Of a stretch of 64,000 nucleotides of DNA, positions 35,842 to 42,317 are shown one piece after another; the first letter of the stretch is position 1, and each line of letters begins with the position of its first letter. The notes below the pieces were generated by a model. The model saw nothing but the letters and a program-made list of their open reading frames with translations, did no database searches and was not told where the DNA came from. The stretch spans positions 434,001-498,000 of the forward strand of contig NZ_QMBN01000001.1 in the NCBI RefSeq assembly GCF_003289625.1, read 5' to 3'. Origin of the DNA: Microbacterium sp. SMR1. Lineage in GTDB: Bacteria; Actinomycetota; Actinomycetes; Actinomycetales; Microbacteriaceae. The translations under genes and the position numbers were made by a program.

Positions 35842-36382
35842 CCGGCGGGCGCTCCAGCCAGGCCAGGGCCTGCCGTTTGAACGGCAGGGGGCCGCTCGAC
35901 GCCAACGACCGATGCGCCTCGTCGAGGATGCCGGGGAACGCGGCGATCATCGCGACGGCGCCCGCGCGTGGCGCGTCGCTGGCGGCGGCATCGGCGCGCA
36001 ACAGGTCGCACAGGGTCCGGACGCGGCTCGACACGGGCATCCCGCCCAGATGCACGGTCTCTCGCGCCGGAAGCTGAAGGTCGCGGTAGTGCAGCCGATG
36101 ATCGAGCACGTGGTTCCGGCGTCGCTCGGTGCAGCGCTGCACGCTGTGCCGCACCGGGGGGTCCGCGAGCGCGCCGTGGACCCAGGCAGCCGATTCGTGC
36201 GTCAGGGCCAGGCCCGGCGCGACGAGGGGGCGCAGCGATGCGGCCCGGATCTCGGGTCCTTCGACGACGTCCGCAGGCATGAATGCTTCGCCGACCTCGA
36301 CGACGTCACCGTCGAGACGTGCAGCAGCCAGCTCGGCCAGGGAGAGCCGGGTACCCGGGGTGTAGACGAACGGCCAGATCAT
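35828..36382 (-). CDS. AbiEi-antitoxin-like protein (orphan)
   Basis: The 184-residue protein has features of the AbiEi-type antitoxin C-terminal fold: [13 protein letters not shown] (the 'SAA.lHGl' segment), a beta-rich middle with [10 protein letters not shown], and [16 protein letters not shown] (the 'ipvTs..RTl.DL' segment). The usual N-terminal winged helix is missing or degenerate, and no AbiEii nucleotidyltransferase is adjacent. The function is therefore open. I prefer the ATG at 36382 ([14 protein letters not shown]); an upstream ATG at 36454 would add 24 residues but lies inside the terminator hairpin of the DUF349 gene. Confidence 0.65.
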   Translation of the reverse strand: MIWPFVYTPGTRLSLAELAAARLDGDVVEVGEAFMPADVVEGPEIRAASLRPLVAPGLALTHESAAWVHGALADPPVRHSVQRCTERRRNHVLDHRLHYRDLQLPARETVHLGGMPVSSRVRTLCDLLRADAAASDAPRAGAVAMIAAFPGILDEAHRSLASSGPLPFKRQALAWLERPPVRTT

Positions 36383-36424
36383 TCCGTCAGTCTGGCGGGT
36401 GCACCCGAACCGCGCGGAGAGAGC

Positions 36425-36464
36425 CGAACGGTCTGTGGACAGCATGGCCTCCACAGACCGTTCG
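36425..36464 (-). terminator. hairpin terminator of the DUF349 gene
   Basis: A perfect 15-bp stem (CGAACGGTCTGTGGA, 36425-36439, with 36450-36464) and a 10-nt loop lie 17 bp after the stop of the leftward DUF349 gene. Confidence 0.8.
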
Positions 36465-36481
36465 CGTTCGCGGGGAGAGAG

Positions 36482-37753
36482 TCAGCCGCCGAGAGCGCTG
36501 AGCCAGGCCTTCCGGGCGCTGAGCGCCTCTTTGGCTTGTGCGATGGCGCGTTTGTCGCCCGACGCCTCCGCGTCGGCGACTTCGGCTTCGAGCTTCGCGA
36601 TCGCGTCGTGCAGCTGCGACAGCATGTCGCCCTGGCGCGCCTTCGTCTCGGGGTTGTTGTTCTTCCAGTCGGCGTCCTCGCGCGCACGCACGGACTGCTC
36701 GATCTTGCGGAGCTCGTCGTCGAGGGCGCGCTCCTTGTCGCGGGGGAAGATGCGACCGATCTCGTCCCAACGGCGCTGGATGCCCGTGAGCAGCGCCCGG
36801 GCGGCAGCGGTGTCCTTCTCTGCGGTCACGGCGGCGGCCTCGTCGAGCAGAGCGCGCTTCGCGACGATCTTCTCCTGCGAGGCCTCGGCGTCGGCCTGCT
36901 CGCGCTCCGCGCGGGCACCGTAGAGCGCGTCGCCTGCGGCCTTGAACCGTGCCCAGAGCGCGTCGTCGGCCTTCTTGCCCGCGCGGCCCGACTGCTTCCA
37001 CTGCTCGAGCAGATCGCGATAGGCGCCGATGCCGTCCTCGCCGCGGGGAGCGAGGGCCTCGGCCCGCTCGATGAGGCGCTGCTTCGCGTCGCGCGCGCTC
37101 TTGTGCGTCTCGTCGAGGCTGGCGTAGAACTCACGACGGTGCTTGTCGATGGCCGATCGGGCGTCGCGGAATCGCTTCCAGAGCTGCTGGCCGGTGCCGC
37201 GGGGGAGACGCGGGCCGTCGGCCTGATGGCGCTGCCAGCGGTCGAAGAGGTCGGTGACCTCTGCGGAGGTCTGCTTCCACTGGATCGACTTCGGATCGCG
37301 CGCGGCGATCGCCTCGATCGCCTCGACGAGCGCCGTACGCTCGCCGATCGCGGCGTCGAGCGCCTGCTTGGCCTCCGCCGCCTCGGACTCGGAGGCGGCG
37401 TCGAGCTCGCCCTCCAGCGCGACCAGACGCGCCTCCAGCGCGGCCAGGTTGCCGACGGCCGCAGCCCCCGCGATGCGGGAACGGAGCGTGCTCACGGTCG
37501 AGCGCAGGTCGGAGGCTGACGCTCCGCCGCGGCGGTGACGGACCTCGATGAGCGTCACTTCGCCGGCGAGGTCGGAGAACTTGCGCTGGAAGTAGGCGAG
37601 CGCCTCTTCGGGCGTGCCGTCGGGGTACTGGCCGACGACGCGCCATTCGGCCCCCTCGCGCACCGAGACGGTGCCGTCGTCATCGACGCGACCCCACGGG
37701 GCGTCGTCGGCGGGGGTGGTCGTGGAGTCAGGGGTGGAAGTCACGGAAGGCAC
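36482..37753 (-). CDS. DUF349 repeat protein
   Basis: A 423-residue, almost entirely helical, highly charged protein built of repeated DUF349 modules. The recurrent pattern 'W...Gr.....d..LW.rFk.a.d' is visible as FDRWQRHQADGPRLPRG..LWKRFRDARSAI, LLEQWKQSGRAGKKADDALWARFKAAGDALY and IQRRWDEIGRIFPRDKERALDDELR (each cited in part). Coiled-coil propensity is high. DUF349 proteins are widespread in actinobacteria; their role is not defined. The start is a GTG at 37753 with only a weak ribosome site; a TAGGCT box lies about 45 bp upstream. Confidence 0.88.
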   Translation of the reverse strand: MPSVTSTPDSTTTPADDAPWGRVDDDGTVSVREGAEWRVVGQYPDGTPEEALAYFQRKFSDLAGEVTLIEVRHRRGGASASDLRSTVSTLRSRIAGAAAVGNLAALEARLVALEGELDAASESEAAEAKQALDAAIGERTALVEAIEAIAARDPKSIQWKQTSAEVTDLFDRWQRHQADGPRLPRGTGQQLWKRFRDARSAIDKHRREFYASLDETHKSARDAKQRLIERAEALAPRGEDGIGAYRDLLEQWKQSGRAGKKADDALWARFKAAGDALYGARAEREQADAEASQEKIVAKRALLDEAAAVTAEKDTAAARALLTGIQRRWDEIGRIFPRDKERALDDELRKIEQSVRAREDADWKNNNPETKARQGDMLSQLHDAIAKLEAEVADAEASGDKRAIAQAKEALSARKAWLSALGG

Positions 37754-37812
37754 CTCGTCGCGGCACGCGCCGCATGGGGGTCAGGTCGGGGGACAGCCTA
37801 GTACGCAGGGCG

Positions 37813-38127
37813 TCAGGGCGATGGGATCGTTGTCGGAGTGGAATCCGCCGGTGTCGGGGTCTGTGTCGGCGTCGGCGTGGGCGACAGGGTCTCCGTGGGA
37901 GAGGGCGCCGGGCTCTCGGCGGGCGCGGGCGCGCCGGGACCGGCGGTGAAGTATGCGACCTGAGCGCCGATTGCGGCGAGGATCAGCACACCGCCGGCGA
38001 TGGCGGCGATGACGTTGTCGCGTGACCGGCGCCGCGCGAGGCCGTCGTGGTACTCGCGTCGGGCCGCGTAGAGACGGGCGCGTTCGTGCGCCGCGCGATC
38101 GTCCCGGTTCTTGCGGCGACCTGCCAC
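37813..38127 (-). CDS. small single-pass membrane protein with Pro/Thr tail
   Basis: A 104-residue protein: a basic N-terminal region (MAGRRKNRDDRAAHERARLY), one membrane helix (NVIAAIAGGVLILAAIGAQVA, about residues 38-57) and an extracellular tail of proline, threonine and serine (PSPTETLSPTPTPTQTPTP). This type II topology with a low-complexity tail is common among actinobacterial envelope proteins; no function can be given. GTG at 38127 has GGAGG upstream. Confidence 0.8.
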   Translation of the reverse strand: MAGRRKNRDDRAAHERARLYAARREYHDGLARRRSRDNVIAAIAGGVLILAAIGAQVAYFTAGPGAPAPAESPAPSPTETLSPTPTPTQTPTPADSTPTTIPSP

Positions 38128-38226
38128 GTTGCCTCCTTCGTGCCCGTTGCGGGCCGCTCAAGCCTATGGCGCGGGTCAGCACCGCGACAAAATCCCGGTG
38201 TCGGTGCGCGCGAGTAGCCTGAGAGG

Positions 38227-39552
38227 ATGACCGATTCGAGCGCGCTCTTCTCCGGGCAGACGCCGCTCGCGGTGCGGATGCGCCCCACCTCGCTCGACGA
38301 GGTCGCGGGCCAGGGGCATCTGCTGCGGCCCGGCTCGCCCCTGGTCGCCCTCGCGTCGCGCGACGGCAACCGGGCGGGAGCGGTCTCCGTCATTTTGTGG
38401 GGGCCGCCCGGCACCGGCAAGACCACGCTCGCGCAGGCGATCGCCCGCTCGTCGGGCCGCCGCTTCGTCGAGCTGTCGGCGGTCACGGCCGGTGTGAAGG
38501 ACGTGCGCGAGGTCATGCAAGAGGCGATGACGCAGCGCGACCTCTACGGCATCTCGACGATCCTGTTCCTCGACGAGATCCACCGCTTCACGAAGGCGCA
38601 GCAGGATGCTCTGCTGCCGGGCGTCGAGAACGGCTGGGTCCTGCTCATCGCCGCGACGACCGAGAACCCGTCGTTCTCCGTCGTCGCGCCCCTGCTGTCC
38701 CGCTCGCTGCTGCTCACCCTCCAGCCGCTCAGCGACGATGACCTCGGCGGGCTCATCGACCGCGCCGTCGCGGACGCCCGCGGACTCGCCGGCTTGGTCG
38801 TCCTGGCCGATGATGCGCGGACGGCGCTGATCCGGCTGGCCTCCGGCGATGCCCGACGCGCGCTGACGTCGCTCGAGGCCGCCGCGACGATGGCCGAGCC
38901 CGGCGATGACGACGAGGCGCCGGTCATCACCGCTGACCACGTGGCTCAGGCGGTCGACCGTGCATTGCTCCGGTACGACAGGCAGGGCGACGAGCACTAC
39001 GACGTCATCAGCGCGTTCATCAAGTCGATCCGCGGATCGGATGTCGATGCCGCCATGCACTACCTGGCTCGGATGATCGAGGCGGGCGAAGATCCTCGGT
39101 TCATCGCGCGGCGCCTGGTCATCTCAGCCTCTGAAGACATCGGCCTGGCCGATCCGCAGGCTCTCACGATCGCCGTTGCCGCCGCCGACGCGGTCGCTTT
39201 CATCGGGATGCCGGAAGGCCGCATCCCGCTCGCCGAAGCCACGGCGTATCTCGCGACCACCGCCAAGTCGAACGCCGCCTACAACGCGATCAACGCGGCC
39301 ATCTCCGATGTCCGCGCCGGCGGGTTCGGTCGCGTGCCCAAACATCTGCGCGATGCTCACTATGCCGGCGCGAAGCGGCTGGGGCACGGCAAGGGGTACG
39401 TCTATCCGCACGACCTCGAGGTCGGCGTCGCGACCCAGCAGTACCTCCCCGACGAATTGCGGGGCAAGCGGTACTACGAGCCGACGAATCGCGGTGTCGA
39501 GCGCGAGATCGGCGCGCGGGTCGAGAAGCTGCGGAAGATCCTGGGGGACTGA
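38227..39552 (+). CDS. rarA: replication-associated recombination AAA+ ATPase RarA (MgsA)
   Basis: A 441-residue clamp-loader-like ATPase acting at stalled replication forks. Walker A is GPPGTGKTT (59-67), Walker B is ILFLDEIHRF (D116, E117), sensor 1 is AATTENPS, and the arginine-finger segment is PLLSRSLLL. The C-terminal MgsA tetramerisation domain has DVISAFIKSIRGSD and PLAEATAYLATTAKSNAAY. The ATG is 6 nt after TAGCCT (38215-38220) with GAGAGG between. The NUDIX-TPR-NUDIX gene begins 3 bp after the stop, so the two form an operon. Confidence 0.97.
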   Translation: MTDSSALFSGQTPLAVRMRPTSLDEVAGQGHLLRPGSPLVALASRDGNRAGAVSVILWGPPGTGKTTLAQAIARSSGRRFVELSAVTAGVKDVREVMQEAMTQRDLYGISTILFLDEIHRFTKAQQDALLPGVENGWVLLIAATTENPSFSVVAPLLSRSLLLTLQPLSDDDLGGLIDRAVADARGLAGLVVLADDARTALIRLASGDARRALTSLEAAATMAEPGDDDEAPVITADHVAQAVDRALLRYDRQGDEHYDVISAFIKSIRGSDVDAAMHYLARMIEAGEDPRFIARRLVISASEDIGLADPQALTIAVAAADAVAFIGMPEGRIPLAEATAYLATTAKSNAAYNAINAAISDVRAGGFGRVPKHLRDAHYAGAKRLGHGKGYVYPHDLEVGVATQQYLPDELRGKRYYEPTNRGVEREIGARVEKLRKILGD

Positions 39553-39555
39553 GCC

Positions 39556-41073
39556 GTGGACGATCCCGCACCCGCGTGGACGCTGCTGGGCTCGTCGCCC
39601 GCCTTCGACGGCTACGTGCGCGTGCGCCGCGACCGCTACCTGCTGCCCGACGGCAGTGAGAGCGACTGGGATGTCGTCGAGGTCGGCGACACCGTCACGG
39701 TGGTCGCGGTCACGCCCGACGACACCGTCGTGCTGTTCGATCAGTACCGCGTCGGCCCCCAGCGCGTGCTGGGCGAGCTGCCCGGCGGGCTGATCGATCC
39801 CGGTGAGGACGCTGTCGCGGCGGGCGTGCGAGAGCTGCTGGAGGAGACCGGGTATCGTGCCGGCGCCGTCTTCGACGCCGGCGGTGAGTGGGCCGCCGCG
39901 AACGCGCGGCGACGACGGCACGTGGTCATCGCCGCCGACTGTCTGCGCGTCGCCGCGCCGGAATGGGGCGAGCACGAGACGGGTCGGGTGCGGACGATCG
40001 CGGCATCCGACCTCATCGATCACCTGACTGCCGGCGAGACCAGCGACGGCGGGCCCGCCCTGCGGGGGCTCATCCGCTTCGCGGCGAGTCGGGGCGTCGA
40101 CCCCGCACTCCGCGCTCTGCAGTCTCGCGTGCGGGAGCTTCTCGCGACGTTCCCCGCCGACGACGACACGACGGCCGGTGCCGATCCGTTCGACGCGTTC
40201 TGGGATGCCGCCGACGGGAAGAACGCCGCCGCCCTGTGGGCCGAGCTCGACCAGCTCGCCGGGCACTCGGCCGAGGCGGTGCGCAGCTACGAGCGCGCCT
40301 CGCTGCACGACTTCCTCGGTGAGGAAGCCGAGGCGATCCCGCTGTACCGGTCGGCGCTCGAGGCGGGCCTGGCCGGAAAGCGGCGCTCCGCGTGCGTCAT
40401 CCAATTGGCGAGCTCGCTGCGCAACGTCGGCGATCCCTCGGGCGCTCTCGCACTGCTGCACCGCTTTCCCGACACCGATCCGCTCGTCGACGCCGCCCGG
40501 GCGTTCGAGGCGCTGGCGCTGTTCACCGATCAGAAGCCCGCGCCCGCACTCCGGACGGCGCTGCAGGCGCTCGCGCCACACCTCCCGGCCTACCGCCGTT
40601 CGGTGGAGGCGTACGCAGCCGACCTCACCTCGCCTCGCCGTATCCGGGTCATCTCGGTCGCCGTCATCGTCGCTGACGGGTACGTCCTCGCGGAGGAGTA
40701 CGCCGGCGGGCCGGGCGCTGGGCCGTTCCTCCGAGCACCCGGCGGCGGCGTGGAGTTCGGTGAGACCGCGGCGGCCGCCATGCGCCGCGAGCTGCGCGAG
40801 GAGCTCGCCGCCGGCGTCGACGAACTCACGCTGCTCACCGTGAACGAGAACATCTTCGACGACGGTCGCAAGAGCGGGCACGAGATCGCGCATGTCTTCG
40901 CCGTCCGCAGCGCCACGCTCGAGGCGCTGCCCCTCGGGGAACGGCTCACGGTGCTCGACGGAGACACCTCCGTCGGCTGGTATCGCATCGACGACCTGCG
41001 ACGCGATGCGACCCCGTTCTACCCGGTCGGCGTCCTCGACCTCGCCGCCGCGGTCGACGCGGACGCCGTCTGA
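39556..41073 (+). CDS. three-domain NUDIX - tetratricopeptide - NUDIX protein
   Basis: A single 505-residue ORF holds three domains. An N-terminal ADP-ribose-pyrophosphatase-like NUDIX (about 1-175) has a complete box G78-x5-E84-x7-R92-E93-x2-E96-E97-x-G99. A middle tetratrico-peptide-repeat group 5-type domain spans about 210-355 (DPFDAFWDAADG, LHDFLGEEAEAIPLYRSAL, VIQLASSLRNVGDPSGALALL). A second, distinct NUDIX (about 363-500) has G397-x5-E403-x7-R411-E412-x2-E415-E416, with Ala in place of the final Gly. NUDIX enzymes hydrolyse nucleoside diphosphates linked to another moiety; the substrates here are unknown. The frame is uninterrupted. GTG starts 3 bp after rarA, and an rpsD promoter begins at the stop. 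Confidence 0.9.
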   Translation: MDDPAPAWTLLGSSPAFDGYVRVRRDRYLLPDGSESDWDVVEVGDTVTVVAVTPDDTVVLFDQYRVGPQRVLGELPGGLIDPGEDAVAAGVRELLEETGYRAGAVFDAGGEWAAANARRRRHVVIAADCLRVAAPEWGEHETGRVRTIAASDLIDHLTAGETSDGGPALRGLIRFAASRGVDPALRALQSRVRELLATFPADDDTTAGADPFDAFWDAADGKNAAALWAELDQLAGHSAEAVRSYERASLHDFLGEEAEAIPLYRSALEAGLAGKRRSACVIQLASSLRNVGDPSGALALLHRFPDTDPLVDAARAFEALALFTDQKPAPALRTALQALAPHLPAYRRSVEAYAADLTSPRRIRVISVAVIVADGYVLAEEYAGGPGAGPFLRAPGGGVEFGETAAAAMRRELREELAAGVDELTLLTVNENIFDDGRKSGHEIAHVFAVRSATLEALPLGERLTVLDGDTSVGWYRIDDLRRDATPFYPVGVLDLAAAVDADAV

Positions 41074-41079
41074 TAGACT
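41074..41079 (+). promoter_or_regulatory. -10 box of rpsD
   Basis: TAGACT follows directly after the stop codon of the preceding gene. It implies an rpsD leader of about 140 nt, long enough for S4 autoregulation. Confidence 0.55.
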
Positions 41080-41229
41080 CGACCGGCTCGAAGCCCAGTT
41101 TTCGGGCATCCCTCTCTTCTGATCAAGACCTCTCGGCGTGCCCCGGCGTGCAGTCCGAGACGGGCGAGGAGACGGAGATACGTCCGTGAGTCGTGAACGT
41201 CGCGACCACGTCATCGGAAGGAGAGCTTC
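41080..41229 (+). other. long 5' leader of rpsD
   Basis: About 150 bp without a convincing ORF. Short potential stems are present (GCCC/GGGC around 41093-41107; others near 41160-41210), but I cannot assign a known S4-binding pseudoknot. AAGGAGAG precedes the GTG start. Confidence 0.4.
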
Positions 41230-41859
41230 GTGACCACGAAGTCTCAGGACCGCCGCAAGGTCCGTCTGTCGCGCGCCCTCGGCGTCGCGCTGACCCCGAA
41301 GGCCGCCCGCTACCTCGAGAAGCGTCCCTACGCTCCGGGTGAGCACGGCCGCACCAAGCGCAAGGCCGACAGCGACTACGCCGTCCGTCTGCGCGAGAAG
41401 CAGCGTCTGCGCGAGCAGTACGGCATCCGCGAGAAGCAGCTGCGCATCCAGTTCAACGAGGCCCGCCGCAAGGACGGTCTGACCGGTGAGAACCTGGTCG
41501 AGCAGCTCGAGATGCGTCTGGACGCGCTCGTCGTTCGTGCCGGTTTCGCCCGCACGACCGCACAGGCCCGCCAGCTGGTCGTGCACCGTCACATCCTCGT
41601 CGACGGCCAGCTCGTCGACCGCCCGTCGTTCCGCGTGAAGCCGGGTCAGCTCATCCACGTCAAGGAGAAGAGCGAGTCGCTCGAGCCCTTCCAGGTCGCA
41701 GCCGCCGGCGGTCACGCCGACGTCCTGCCCCCGGTCCCGGGCTACCTCGAGGTCGAGCTCGACAAGCTGCAGGCGCGCCTCGTGCGCCGCCCGAAGCGCG
41801 CCGAGGTGCCCGTCACGTGTGACGTGCAGCTCGTCGTCGAGTACTACGCCGCGCGCTGA
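41230..41859 (+). CDS. rpsD: 30S ribosomal protein S4
   Basis: The 209-residue primary rRNA-binding protein of the 30S subunit, which nucleates assembly on 16S rRNA. The C-terminal S4 RNA-binding domain is clear: EMRLDALVVRAGFARTTAQARQLVVHRHILVDG (in part) and RPSFRVKPGQLIHV. The N-terminus RKVRLSRALGVALTPKA is the usual actinobacterial type, without zinc cysteines. It starts with GTG behind AAGGAGAG. As in other actinobacteria with this layout, it stands apart from the rpsM-rpsK-rpoA cluster and precedes alaS. Confidence 0.98.
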   Translation: MTTKSQDRRKVRLSRALGVALTPKAARYLEKRPYAPGEHGRTKRKADSDYAVRLREKQRLREQYGIREKQLRIQFNEARRKDGLTGENLVEQLEMRLDALVVRAGFARTTAQARQLVVHRHILVDGQLVDRPSFRVKPGQLIHVKEKSESLEPFQVAAAGGHADVLPPVPGYLEVELDKLQARLVRRPKRAEVPVTCDVQLVVEYYAAR

Positions 41860-41889
41860 GTCGTACGGCTCGCTGAGTCTCAGCACTGC

Positions 41890-41925
41890 CATGAAGGGCG
41901 TCGGGTTCTCCCGGCGCCCTTCATG
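41890..41925 (+). terminator. hairpin terminator of rpsD
   Basis: A 16-bp stem (41890-41905 with 41910-41925, one wobble) with a TTCT loop, followed by CTTTG. It lies 31 bp after the rpsD stop. Confidence 0.85.
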
Positions 41926-41947
41926 CTTTGCACCTAACATGGATGCC

Positions 41948-42250
41948 ATGAAGAACGCGCTGTGGTTCGTTTTGGGCGTCGCCGGCGGTTTCGTCGCCGC
42001 GCACGTGGTCAACAAGGATCCGCGCGGTCACGAGATGCTCGCCGAGGTCGACGCGCGGATCTCCGAATTCGCCGATCGGATCGGCGATGCCTACCGCGAG
42101 CAGGAAGCCCGCATCGAGGGTCTCGCAGCCGACGTGAAGGGCGTGGCCTCCGACGTCCTCGACTCGGCCGCGGACGCCGCCTCCGACGCCGCGGACGCAG
42201 CGCGCGACGCGGTCGCGAAGGCCAAGAACGCCGCCGACTCCTCACACTGA
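41948..42250 (+). CDS. small membrane-anchored helical protein (YtxH-like)
   Basis: A 100-residue protein with an N-terminal hydrophobic helix (ALWFVLGVAGGFVAAHVV) and a long amphipathic, Ala/Asp/Lys-rich helical tail with an apparent heptad rhythm (VKGVASDVLDSAADAASDAA). This resembles YtxH/late-embryogenesis-like envelope proteins. Function is unknown. I chose the ATG at 41948, 7 nt after TAACAT (41935-41940), a leaderless-type start; an ATG three codons upstream (41939) overlaps that box. It lies between rpsD and alaS and probably co-transcribes with alaS. Confidence 0.75.
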   Translation: MKNALWFVLGVAGGFVAAHVVNKDPRGHEMLAEVDARISEFADRIGDAYREQEARIEGLAADVKGVASDVLDSAADAASDAADAARDAVAKAKNAADSSH

Positions 42251-42317
42251 CACCCGACCTGATCTTGACGTCGCGCCTCCGGGCGCGACGCCGATGCCTG
42301 CCTGCCGAAGGAACCCG

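Noticed and set aside
35912-37519. Plus-strand frame opposite the AbiEi-like and DUF349 genes
   Set aside because: The minus-strand DUF349 product has repeated W/G/LW motifs and a matching terminator; the plus frame has neither.
39124-42015. Long minus-strand frame across rarA, the NUDIX gene and rpsD
   Set aside because: It spans three real genes on the other strand and shows no recognisable domain.
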